Shown here: in pieces, positions 1 through 10,363 of the stretch
How positions within the stretch are numbered: the first letter of the stretch is position 1
How the letters are laid out: the number at the start of each line of letters is the position of its first letter
NCBI GenBank assembly: GCA_030035585.1
Contig: CM057481.1
Coordinates: 6,907,128 to 6,971,127, forward strand
Reading direction: 5' to 3'
Source: Dugong dugon
Lineage: Eukaryota; Chordata; Mammalia; Sirenia; Dugongidae
Length of the DNA: 64,000 nucleotides
Position numbers and translations under genes: made by a program
The notes under the pieces: generated by a model
Told to the model about the DNA's origin: nothing
The model's input: only the letters and a program-made list of their open reading frames with translations
Databases searched by the model: none

Positions 1-19
1 TTATAATGTGATAGAAAAT

Positions 20-330
20 AGCAGAAGTAGGATGAGGGAAAGCAGAGGCAGTTTCAGAAAGGGGGATCTGAGAGGATGTTCCCAGGAGGTGACACTTCAG
101 CTGAGACCTGAAGGATGAGCAGCTGCCAGCCATGCAGAGCGGTGGGCAGAGAGCTCCAGGCCTAGGGAACAGTGAGTGCTCGGGGTGATAGGAGGCCAGT
201 GAGCCCAGGACTTCGCAGGAATGAGAAAGAGTCGCCCCAGGTGCATTTAGTCATCTTGACAAGTGCCACATCACACATCATGCAGAGCCTTACAGGCCGG
301 GCTTCAAACTAGTTCAGTCATGGCCGATGA
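20..330 (-). mobile_element. L2 LINE fragment
   Basis: The plus strand carries the antisense L2 pattern aggaggtgacacttcagctg, followed by a degenerate run ending near agccttacaggcc. This matches the remembered L2 3' region in reverse. It is old and diverged. A second block of the same element lies at 805-1015, so both are probably parts of one broken L2. Confidence 0.6.
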
Positions 331-804
331 AGCAAAACCTGAGGAGTCCCGAAGATTTTTAATTTGGGTGATCCAGAACAGGAGAAATTACGAGTCAAAG
401 CCCTGAAATGGGAGTCTTAGAACAGGCATAGTGAGCCTTTTCAGGAGCCTGATGCATGAGATTGAATTATTGCCAGGACTGTGGAGAGTGATGCACATTC
501 AAAGCATGATCGGCTGCCATCTTTGAGCAGGGCACCACTGTTTCTGACTCTGCACAAAATCCAGTGGGCAAGAGATTTGGTTGCTGTGCAACACATACGC
601 TACCCTTGTTTTCTAAGAGGAAGATTAAGTTTCTAGCAGAGCTTGGACTAGTAATTTTTCCCATTCCAGCTACCGTTCTGGTTCACCCAGATTCTAAAAT
701 TTTGGGTCTGTTCCAGTGTCACTTCCTCAGTCAAGACTGAACTAGGAAGAACTGATTAGAAGCCCTGCTTGAAGGCCAGATAATGAGCTTGGTTATTCAT
801 AGCA
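331..804. other. Unassigned stretch between two L2 blocks
   Basis: About 470 bases with no recognised repeat, gene or RNA. It may be unrecognisable L2 sequence, since both neighbours belong to that element in the same orientation. Confidence 0.4.
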
Positions 805-1015
805 CAGTGGAAAGTCATGGAAGAGTTTTAAGCAGAGGGTGGGAAAAACCACTCTGGCCGCTGTATGGAGAATGGACTGGAGGGGGCAAAAAGAGAGGCT
901 GGGAGGCCAGTTAGGAGAGGATAGTGCAATCCCCTCAGGTAAGACATGATGGTGGTTTGGATCTAGGTGGTGGAATTTGAGATGTAATGAAGTAGACAGA
1001 TTTAGAAAATATTTT
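805..1015 (-). mobile_element. L2 LINE fragment
   Basis: The run gttttaagcagagg, accactctggccgctgtatg, gaatggactggagggggcaa and gacatgatggtgg follows the antisense L2 consensus closely. It continues the L2 block that starts near position 20. The 159-codon minus-strand ORF over 793-1272 overlaps it and is not a gene. Confidence 0.65.
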
Positions 1016-1827
1016 GGAAATACAACCAACAAGAATCTCAACTTGTGTATGTTCCTGGCCTGTAGAATCAGAACCTGACCAATAAATGGCTTTATATGTA
1101 ACTGCCTTTTTGTCCAAAGGGGAAGTGGTTCTTTGATGTCACATGCAATAGTAGGAGAACACAACAAATCAGACAAGGAAATATCAGTCTTTGTTTTCAT
1201 TTTGTCTTGTTGGCGTAGCTGATGACATATCCCTAGCATAGCTTTAACTTTTAGAGGAAGAAGAAAAGTCATGACTTTATCATGAGTGAGAGTGGAATGA
1301 ATTCATTACAATATCAAGCCAACCTTTGTCCTCTTAGCCCTTTAACACCCAAGATGGACCAGGATACAAGGCCAGAGAGGGGACCTCCTGGAATGATGAC
1401 AGTTGAGCCACTCAAGGTCAACATGGTAAGGCAGGCAGACATGGTATATGTGGTAAATACGCCTGCAGATGGAAACAACTTAAGATTTTAAAAACCAGTT
1501 TTTTATGAATATCTTATTTCTGGACTTGTCCAACTGCCAAAGCAAATGATTTTCTTTGCACCTTGGCACTAAGGAAGAATCCAACGGTTTCAAACACCCA
1601 CCAAGAATCATATCACTACATTTCTTGGATAGAGAAGAAGGCTTTTCAGTCCTACCCAGAGGCTGGTGAGAGCAGACTGTCCAGTTGGCCTGATGAGATA
1701 ACTAGCAGAGAAGAGTCAAGAGGAAGGAGAGTTCATGCCCCACTGAGGCATTCATAAAGGGCTCCAAGGAGGACAGTTCTTATAAAATGCTAGGATCACG
1801 GCATGGGAAGGACCACTGGAGACCATA
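1016..1827. other. Single-copy DNA, no gene seen
   Basis: No known repeat, exon-like ORF or RNA could be recognised. Small ORFs (for example 1282-1491) have no domain and are within chance expectation. Confidence 0.5.
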
Positions 1828-2045
1828 GAGGGTATAGGTTAAGAAGGGGCTCTTCGTTCCTACTGCTCTGGTCTGAATTCCACCTGAGTAACCTCGGACA
1901 TGTTCCTTTACCTCATCGGGGACTCTTTTGTAAAATGAGGATTGTTGTACCTCTCTCCTGGGTTGGTTGTGGAGATAATGCGTGCTGCACGCTTAGCGCG
2001 GTTTCCAGATAACTAACGATAGTCAGCTATCATTATTTATATTAT
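1828..2045 (+). mobile_element. MIR SINE
   Basis: The order of blocks fits the MIR core and 3' end: a loss-ridden acctgagtaacctcggacatg, then ttttgtaaaatgaggattgt, tggttgtggagataatgcg and cagctatcattattta. The copy is diverged. Confidence 0.7.
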
Positions 2046-2343
2046 TTTAGCCCAACCTTTATCCGGTATATCTTTGACATGATGTTGTCTTACTTTTCCT
2101 CTTGAAAATTTGCAGTGAAAGGGGACTCCCTTCCTCTTGGGCTCCCATTCCATCTGTGAATCACCTCAAATGTTGAAAGTTCTTGTTTGGTGAATGGATA
2201 AATCATTGACAAGTAAAGAGGGTAAAGGGAGAGCCTTTCACACTGGGAAAACTCCATGAGCAAAAACGAGTAGGAGGCAAACATGGGGTATGTTCTGGAA
2301 ACATCACACAATTCCAATTAGGCTGAAGTGTTGAGTTGAGGGG

Positions 2344-2825
2344 TGTCATGGTTTGAATTATGTCCCCCCAAAAATCTGTGTATCAGTTTGACTGGGCCGT
2401 GATTCCTGATACTGTATGATTTCCTTATGTGTTGTAAATCCTGCCTCTATGATGTTAATGAGGGAGGATGGGTGGCAGTTGTGTTAGTAAGGCAGGACCT
2501 GGTCTACAAGACTGGATTGTGTCCTGAGGCAATCTCTTGAGATATAAAAGACAGAAGTGAGCAGTGAGACAGGGGGACCTCATACTATCAAGAAAGCAGT
2601 GCCAGGAGCAGAGCGCGTCCTTTGGACAGGGGTCCCTGCACCAAGAAGCTCCTGGTCTGGGGGAACACTGATGAGAAGGCCGACAGAGAGAGAAAGACTT
2701 CCCCTGGAGCTGACACCCTGACTTTGGACTTTTAGCCTACTTTGACTGTGAGGAAATAAACCTTTCTTCATTAAAACCATCCGCTTGTGGTATTTCTGTT
2801 ATGGTAGCACCAGATGACTAAGACA
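2344..2825 (+). mobile_element. Solo LTR, ERVL-MaLR type (fossil)
   Basis: A 482-bp block opens with tgtcatggtttgaattatgt and closes with agatgactaagaca, the TG...CA ends of MaLR LTRs. A polyadenylation signal (aataaa) lies near 2755. The flanks are agggg (2339-2343) and ggggg (2826-2830), a 4 of 5 match that would suit a 5-bp TSD. No internal region is attached, so it is a solo LTR. It may be a lineage variant of MLT1/MST. Confidence 0.65.
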
Positions 2826-3677
2826 GGGGGTGTAGTGAGAAATGAGGTACAAAGGACAGACGAAGTGATACTGCTGAGACCTTGAAAGCCAGGGTGACTG
2901 GACAAATGTAAGCAATTCTCTATATTGTGAAGCTCTCCTTTCCATATTAGAAGTCAAGACAAGTGGTAAGATGTGTGAGCTAATAGAATATTTGAACTTG
3001 AGGCTGCCTGGAAAACTGGAGCTATGTAATTGCCAAATGAACATAATATACTCGTGTGGTGTGTCCTCTGTGCACTGCTACCCTAGGCTCCTGGGGAAAT
3101 TCCCAGCTCACTCTGTTCAGGCCCATCCTGGTCAAGGGGAAAAGCTTCCCCTTCTTTCCATTTGATATAAATTCCTCATCCTGTGTTTGGAGGGCTGGTA
3201 GGGCTCCCATACCATAGGATGTTGGATTATCTATCTGGAATGAACCAGTCTAAGTAGGGGGTGGTAACTGAAGTGAGGTTTGGGAGGACTCGCTCACGGG
3301 GGGTCCTCGGTCAATATTTAGCCAAGCTTTCACCTGGTAACCTGGTCCTCTGGATGGAGAGACCCTATCTTTTTTAAGACTGTTTTCTTCTATAGCAAGG
3401 AGTCATGCCTTTCTGTGTCCTGCTCCTCCTCCCCAGCCTGAGCTTTCCCCAGTCTCTGGAGCCCAGCACCATTTGCTCTGTAAACATGCCTGTAAAACTT
3501 TGGGCTCTGTTTAGCCAGCAGCTTATTTCTTTGAGCCATTGTATCTGCTTCAGTTTGAACTGAACTGGGTAAAAGGGAAACACGCAGAAACACAACAAAA
3601 CAATGACTTGCCACTGGAATGCCTGAGAAAGGGAAAGACACAGAAAGCAAGCAGATGACTCCTTCAAGGCATACACG
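2826..3677. other. Single-copy DNA, no gene seen
   Basis: No repeat family was recognised. Two overlapping minus-strand ORFs of 111 and 114 codons (3374-3734) run into the AfroSINE and look like chance ORFs. Confidence 0.45.
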
Positions 3678-3829
3678 TAAACCCTGGTCTCTGCCCAGCT
3701 GCTTGCCAAAAGATTGGCAGTTTGAATCCATCAACTGCTCCTTGGATCCTATAGGGCAGTTCTACTCTGTCCTATAGAGTTGCTATGAGTTGGAATCGAC
3801 TTGTAGGCAATGGCTTTGATTTGTTTTTT
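3678..3829 (+). mobile_element. AfroSINE, short class
   Basis: The head aaaccctggt is followed directly by gctgcttgccaaaag, so part of the tRNA-like head is missing. The body (gcagttctactctgtcctat) and tail (gagttggaatcgac) are typical. This is a tRNA-derived SINE whose tail resembles the RTE 3' end. Confidence 0.8.
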
Positions 3830-3892
3830 TCTCTAGGTGAAGTTGCTTGCCTGGGGCAAGTGATATGGAGGAAAGCAGAGAGGCCAGGATGG

Positions 3893-4200
3893 GACAAGGA
3901 GCCCTGGGATTTAATCCTGACCATGGTGGTGACTCAGTGACGCCCTGGACAAGTCAGTTACCTTTGGCAGGACTTAGCCCTCGTGCCGCAGTGGTTAAGA
4001 GCTTGGCTGCTAACCGAAAGTTTGGCAGTTCAAATCTACCAGCTGTTCCTTGGAAAGCTTGTGGGGCAGTTCTGCTCTGTCCTGTAGGGTCACTATGAGT
4101 TGGAATCGACTCCAGGGCAACTGGTTTGTTTATTTTTGGTTTCCCGTCTTTAAAATGAGGTGGTTGCACTGGATGAGGTCACCTTGAATTGTCTTTTGCA
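3893..4200 (+). mobile_element. MIR SINE interrupted by an AfroSINE
   Basis: The left part (3893-3972) has gagccctgggatttaatcct and ccctggacaagtcagttacc. The right part (from 4142) resumes with cccgtctttaaaatgagg. Together they follow the MIR order, with the AfroSINE at 3973-4141 inserted between them. Confidence 0.65.
3973..4141 (+). mobile_element. AfroSINE, short class, full length
   Basis: Near full-length copy: head ttagccctcgtgccgcag, A/B-box-like segment gttaagagcttggctgctaa, body ggggcagttctgctctgtcc and tail gagttggaatcgactccagg, then a T/G-rich end. It sits inside a MIR, so it is younger than that element. Confidence 0.88.
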
Positions 4201-5973
4201 GAGCTGACTGTCTGTGGTTCTGCCTTTCTCAACCCAGGAGGGATTTGATTTATCTTTGAACCTTCAACATGCATACGGGGCCGATTATCTAGTGAAACAT
4301 CTGCACTGAAATAGCTGAGGACTGGATTTCGTCCCTTCTGCCCTGGCTTTCCCTCTGTGTGCCTGGCTGTCTTGTAAACAAATAGCCTTTCTCCTGAGCA
4401 AGATCCGTTTGCAATATTGCCGTTTCCTCATCCGAAGAGAAAGAATATGCATCTAAAATAATTTCTTGAGGCTTTATTCACTGTTTGCTTAGTGCCACAT
4501 TATGTTTCACCACATTTTAAGCTCCCCAATTTCCTTGGAAATGCACAGGGGAGGGAAATGAGGAAAGCAATTGGAAAACAATAGAAAAAGCGTTTAGAAC
4601 AAATAGAGGCTTGGCGAAGCCTACAAATGTTTGGGAAATACTTCAAGAGTTTCTACGGAGCCTTCAACACACCACATGTTCTCTCATTTGGGGTGTAAAT
4701 GGGATGCATGTACTCCTTTCAAAGTGAGCAAGCGCTGGAGAAGTTTTCCTCCAAGTGAATAAACGTTCAGAATGCATCGTCACCACCTTCAGACCTTTTG
4801 GAAGATAAGGCTTTATCTCAGCTTTTTAGTTCCTGCTTCATGATTGCCCGGCTGAGCTAATGAAGTCCATGTGGTGTTGTGAACATGCAAAGCGCTCATC
4901 TGCATGAAAGCCACTGCCCCTTCATTATGTAAAACAGATATTAAAAATAAGTCCCTGCCTCTCTCCTGCGTCCAGGCTCTAGGATGAATCCTGAAATTTA
5001 AGTCAGTCGAGAGCGGTCCTGTCAGGCTCATAACCATTTGCTAAACTTAAAACACGGTAGTTTTTCCTTTGGAGGTATCTTTTCCTCTTTCTCTTCTTCT
5101 CTTGCAAATAGCGGCGCAGCCCAGGTGGCCCCTGCAACTACCACCCTGTCTGCTTGGTGAGATAGATCCTCCAAGCCAGGACTCAGCAAATAGGGAAGTA
5201 CAGTGTGGCTTTGGCACTGCTTCCCTTTCATGGTGTCTTGTTGCATCCAGACATGACATGAGCTGCTGTCAGCACTGGGAAGTGACCTTGGAATGCCACC
5301 TTCAATTAGGGTGTCTCCAGATAGGAAACCATTGAACGGATCTGTGCGGCTGATGCCTCAGTAACGCTGTATGTCATTTCTGTACCAGATGCACTGCCTA
5401 TATAGGCATTTTCCCCCAGGTGCTACAAGAATAAGTGCCACTTGTGCCCTGTCCCCGGGACCATGCGTTTGATGAGCTGTTCTTGAGGAAGTCAAGAAGA
5501 CCAGAGCTGTCATTCGAAAACAGTCCGTGGAAGGCAGATCTGCTGTTGTTTTGATACCTTCACACTTAATGGAGTTTTAATTTATCATAAACGTCTAGAC
5601 TGCTAGTAGCAATGAAACTCATTAGAGATCATTCTCCAAATCATACGAAATGTCAGGAAATAAATGATTGAAAACTTGAGATGGAGAAAAGGCTCTTGGA
5701 GGGTAGATCTGTTAGAAACGGTGCACTGGCAAATTCCGATGTTTGCAGATGCTACGTCCTGTTTCCCCCACCCCCCTCCCCCGCCCTCAGTATTATCTGT
5801 TTTCAGCTTTCCAACTTTTTTTTTTGTATCCGAGAGCAAGTATGTTCAGGTCTGCTTAGCAAGAAAGGTATGACTATCACGCCTTACACAATTTATACAA
5901 ATGAGAGGACCTCATTTGTCCCTGTGGTAGCTGCAGCTGGACAGATGGAAAAACAATAATAATTGGAAAAAAT
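4201..5973. other. Long single-copy stretch, no gene seen
   Basis: No repeat was recognised over about 1.8 kb. ORFs of up to 92 codons occur on both strands, none with a recognisable domain, and several overlap one another. A C-rich run at 5766-5786 is the only simple-sequence feature. Conserved regulatory DNA cannot be judged from sequence alone. Confidence 0.45.
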
Positions 5974-6689
5974 TGCTGCCTTCGGTAGGCAGAATATAAA
6001 ATAATATTCCATCCGTCCACTCCCCCAAAAATGTTTATGTCCTAATCCCTGGAAACTTTGACCACGTTACCTTACACAGCAAAGGAGAATTAAGGTTGTA
6101 GACTGAAATTGAGTTCGCTAAATTGCTGACCTTAAAATAGGGAGAGTATCCTGGATTATCCAGGTGGGCCCAAAGTAATCATAAACTAAACAAACAAACA
6201 AAAAAAAACACATTGCTGTCAAGTCAATTCTGACTCATAGTGACTCAAAAGGACAGAGTAGAACTGCCCCATAGGGTTTCCAGGGAGCAGCTGGTGGATT
6301 CGAACTGCTGCCCTTTTGTTTAGCAGCCATAGCTCTTAACCACTGTGCCACCAGGGCCCCATAATGTAATCATAAGGGTCCTTAAAATGGAACAGGAAGG
6401 CTGAAGAGGTTAAAGTGATATGATGTGAGAAGGACTGGGCATGCCTTCGCTGGAGGAAGGGGGCCACGAGCCCAAGAATGCAGGCGACGTCTAGGAGCGG
6501 GAAGAGGCATGGAAACATACTGTCCCCTAGGACCTCCAGAAGAGAAGCAGGCCTGCGGACACTTTGATTTTAGCCTGATGAGCCTGTGTGGGATTTCTGA
6601 GCTACAGAATAGTAAGATACTAAACGTGTGATGTTTTGAGCCACTAAATCTGTGCTAATTAGTTACATCCGTCCTAGGAAACCAATCCA
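5974..6689 (+). mobile_element. Solo LTR, MaLR/MLT1-like (fossil), carrying an AfroSINE
   Basis: Two blocks (5974-6184 and about 6361-6689) read as one old LTR: aggcagaata and tcctaatccctgg, then tggattatccaggtgggccc. The second half has gtgatatgatgtgagaagga, ggaagggggccacgagccc, ttgattttagcctgatgag and gagccactaaatctgtg. The LTR proper is about 540 bp. No internal region is attached. The AfroSINE inside is younger. Confidence 0.65.
6185..6360 (-). mobile_element. AfroSINE, short class
   Basis: Antisense copy: an A-rich end, then tgctgtcaagtcaattctga, the body agtagaactgccccataggg, and the head complement cttaaccactgtgccacc. It is flanked by gtaatcataa at 6175-6184 and 6366-6375, a perfect 10-bp repeat that fits a TSD with a few extra bases at one end. 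It interrupts an MLT1-like LTR. Confidence 0.88.
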
Positions 6690-6744
6690 GTGTGGTGAGG
6701 CAGTGAGCCCCCCCTTCCTTTCCCACGTTCATGGTGTTTGGGAC

Positions 6745-7227
6745 TGTGATGGTTAAGATTGTGTGTCAGCTTGGCTGGGCCATGATTCTCTGTGTTTTAA
6801 TGTAATCACTCCCATGATTGAATATACTGTGAGTAGCCAATCAGATGAAAGGGAGTCTCCTTGGGGGTGTGGCCCGTATTTGTATATAAGCAGATGTTCT
6901 GGCTTTTTGCTCTCTCAGGATCCTGCGGCTGCTTCCTGTCATCTCATCTCCTGTTCTTGGGACTTGAGCTGTCAGCTTATCTGCCGAACCTGGGATTCGT
7001 AGATCTGCACAGCCGGTGAGTGGGAGCCCTGCTCTCCGACCTTCCGATCTTGGGCTTGCCAGCTTCTGCAGCTGTGTGACTTGGGAGAGGCCTCTACCCT
7101 GATCCACGGACTTGGGACATTCTAGCCTCTACAGTCACGTGAGCTGTTTCCTTGATATAATCTCTCTCTCTATATATATTTATACACTTTACTGGTTTTG
7201 CTTCTCTAGAGAACCCAGCCTAAGACA
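6745..7227 (+). mobile_element. Solo LTR, ERVL/MLT2-like (fossil)
   Basis: A 483-bp block opens with tgtgatggttaagattgtgt and closes with gagaacccagcctaagaca, the start and end style of MLT2-type ERVL LTRs. Flanks gggac (6740-6744) and ggggc (7228-7232) match at 4 of 5. No internal region adjoins. The element at 31057-31541 is the same family in the opposite orientation. Confidence 0.65.
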
Positions 7228-7946
7228 GGGGCTGAAGCAGAGTATTTTCTTCCCCTTGGAATTTTTCCCTTCCTGTGACAGAGATGTCGTTGGCACCTAG
7301 CTGGCTCTAGCATCAAATATGTTTAGTTTGAACAGACACACAATCTGTTTTCTCCTTCCTGCTGCCCGAGATTACACAAGGAAACTGGTTCCTGGCACCC
7401 ACTAAGATCCTGAGCGCTCAGTTATTTTTGATTTGCTTACCGGGTTCTTTTTCTCACAGTGAATGTTGCTGTTGTTATTGTTAACATTATTTTTCTCATC
7501 ATTGTGCTGTCCTGGCTAGTTCAGATGTCTTGGCCCATCTTCCTATACTTGGGGTGAATTTGCCAGGTGCCTGCTTTTCTTCCCCTCCCCTCATTAAACC
7601 TTTCCTCCTGCTTTTCTGTTGACTTTGTTCTTAGCGTGCTCATCCTTGGCCTGAGATATATATCTGGAATAAGGAAAGGCAAATTTGGAATTGAATTAAT
7701 CTAGAAATGTTACCAGACTTTACATGGGGTTTTATGTTAAAATCAGGCCTTACTGTAGAAACTGTATACAGTGAAAAAAAATTGCTTTGAAAATCTTTTG
7801 TATCATCTGTAAATGCAATATAGACATGTCACAGCTTTCTAAGTCTACCATGACTGCTCTGTCCTCTGTCTCTGGAACAGATCACTGTTAATTGGGGTGA
7901 AAACTGGATGAAGAAGTTGGTTTGTGTTCTGAGGCTATGTCATCCC
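7228..7946. other. Single-copy DNA before the L1 insertion
   Basis: No repeat or gene was recognised. The right edge is the target sequence of the L1 that follows. Confidence 0.45.
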
Positions 7947-7960
7947 AAGAATACAGATCT

Positions 7961-10349
7961 TTTTTTTTTTTTTTTTTTTTTTTGTACTTTAGTTGACAGT
8001 TTACAGCTCAAGTTATTCAAAAATGTATAAACACATATTGTTTTGTGACATTGGTTGCAGTCCCCACAATATGACCGCATGCTCCCCCTTTCCACCCCAG
8101 GTTCCCTGTGTCTGTTTGTCCAGTTCTGGTCCCTTCCTGCTTTCTCAACCTGAGTTTGGACATGAGTTGCCCGTTTGGTCTCGTATATCTGATTGAACTA
8201 GAAGCGCATTCTTTGTGTATGTTATTTCTTGTTAGATAGGCCTGTCTAATCTTTGTCTGAAAAGTGGGCTTTGGGAATGGTTTCAGTTCTGAGTTAGCAG
8301 AGTGTCTGGGGGCCATAGTTTTGGGGTTTCCTCCAGTCTCTGTCAGACCAGTGAGTCTGGTCTTTTTTTGTGAATTCGAATTCCGTTCCACATTTTTCTC
8401 CAGTTCTGTCTGGGACTCTCTGTTATGATCCCTGTCAGAGTGATTGTTGGTGGCAGTCAGGCACCATCTAGTTCTTCTGGTCTCAGGCTGGTGGAGTCTC
8501 TGGTTCATGTGGTCCTTTAGTCCTTTGGGATAGTATTTTCCTTGTGTCTTTGGTTTTCTTTATTCTTCTTTGCTCCAGGTGGGATGGGATCAATAGACGT
8601 AAATTAGATGGCTGCTTGCAAGCTTTAAGACCTCAAACACTACTCAGGATATATATAGGATATAGAATATTTTCTTTATGAACTATGTTATGCCAATTGA
8701 CCTAGATGTCCCCCAAGACTATGGTCCCCAGTCCCAGCTACTCAGTCCCTCAAAATGTTTGAATGTGTCTAGGAAACTTCTATGCTTTTGCTTTGATCCA
8801 GCTGTGCTGACGTCCCCCGTATTGTGTGCTGCCCTTCCCTTCACCGAAGTTGACACTTGTCTACTATTTAGTTAGTGATCTCTCCTCCCCACCCCACTCC
8901 CCCACCCCGGTAACCATCAAAGAATACTTTATTCTGTATTGAAACCATTTCTTGAGTTCTTATAATAGTGGTCTCATACAATATTTTTCCTTTTGTGACT
9001 GACTGATTTCACTCAGCATAATGCCCTCCAGATTCGTCCATGTTGTGAGACGTTTTGTGAATTTATCACTGTTCTTTATTGTTTCATAGTATTCCATTAT
9101 GTGTATTTACCATAATTTGTTTATCTGTTCACCTGTTGATGAGCATTTAGATTATTTCCATCTTTTTGCTATTGTGAATAGTGCTGCAGTGAACATGGGT
9201 GTGCGTATGTCTGTTCGTGTGATGACTTATTTCTCTCAGGTATATTCCTAGGAATGGAATTGCTGGATCATATGATATTTCTATTTCTAGCTTTGTAAGG
9301 AAATGCTGTACCATTTTCCAAAGTGGTTGTACAATTTTACATTCCCACCAGCAGTGCATAACCAAAACCCATTGCCACTGAGTCAGACCTGACTCATAGC
9401 AACCCTCCAGGACAGAATAGAACTGCCCCCTAGGGGTTCCAAGGAGTGGCTGGTAGATTCAAACTGCTGACCTTTTGGTTGGCAACTGAGCTCTTAACTA
9501 CTGCACTACCAGGGCCAGCAATGTATAAGAGTTCCCATCTCCCCACAACCTGTCCAGCGTTTGTTATTTTGTGTTTTTTGGAATAATGTCAGTGTAGTTG
9601 GCTGAGATGGTATCTCAACGTCCTTTTGATTTGCCTCATTCTAATGGCTACTGATTGCAAGCATTTTCTCATGTATCTGTTAGCTGCCTGAATGTCTTCT
9701 TTGGTGAAGTGTTTGTTCATGTCCTTTGCCCATTTTTGGATTTGATTATTTATCTTTTTTTGTTGAAGTGTTGCAGTATCTTGTAGATTTTAGAGATTAG
9801 ACCCTTGTTGGATATGTCATAGCCAGAATTTTTTTTCCCAGTCTGTAGGATCTTTTTATTCTTATGATGAAGTCTTCTGATGAGCATAAGTGTTTAATTT
9901 TTATAAGTGCCCAGCTCTCTTCTGGTATTTGTGCGTTGTTAGTTATGGTTTGTATCCTGTTTATGCCATATATTAGGGCCTCTAGCATTGTCCCTATTAT
10001 TTCTTCCGTGACCTTTATTGTTTTAGATTTTGTATTTAGGTCTTTGATCCATTTTGAGTTAGTTTTGTGTATGGTGTGAGGTATGGGTCCTGTTTCATTT
10101 TTTTACAGATGGACATCCAGTTATGCCAGCACCATTTGTTAAAGAGACTGTCTTTTCCCCATTTAACAGACTTTGGCCCTTTGTCAAATATCAGTGCTCA
10201 CATATGGATGGATTTATGTCTGTTCCACTGGTCTACATGTCTGTTGTTGTGCCCGTACCAGGCTGTATAATAGTCTAAAATCAGGTAGTGTGAGACCTCC
10301 CACTTTGTTCCTCTTCAGTAATGCTTTACTTATCCGGTGCCTCTTTCCT
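7961..10349 (-). mobile_element. L1 LINE, 5'-truncated, with an AfroSINE inside
   Basis: Antisense L1. The poly(T) at 7961-7983 is its A-tail. The 3' UTR covers about 7984-9000 and the C-terminal part of ORF2 about 9000-10349. The minus strand of 9147-9365 encodes HCWWECKIVQPLWKMVQHF and YDPAIPFLGIY, matching the L1 ORF2 end. The 5' half of the element is absent. TSDs aagaatacagatct (7947-7960) and aagaatacagacct (10350-10363) match at 13 of 14. An ORF of 163 codons at 8017-8508 lies in the 3' UTR and is not a known L1 protein. Confidence 0.9.
9361..9516 (-). mobile_element. AfroSINE, short class, inside L1 ORF2
   Basis: Antisense copy with ccattgccactgagtcagac, body aatagaactgcccccta and head complement ctactgcactaccagggcc. 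It splits the L1 ORF2. Flanks agcagtgcata (9350-9360) and agcaatgtata (9517-9527) match at 9 of 11 and mark the TSD. Confidence 0.9.
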
Positions 10350-10363
10350 AAGAATACAGACCT

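Noticed and set aside
793-1272. 159-codon minus-strand ORF
   Set aside because: Overlaps an L2 fragment. No domain, and the length is within chance for a window of this size.
3374-3734. Two overlapping ORFs of 111 and 114 codons
   Set aside because: Frame-shifted shadows of one another that run into an AfroSINE. No domain is recognisable.
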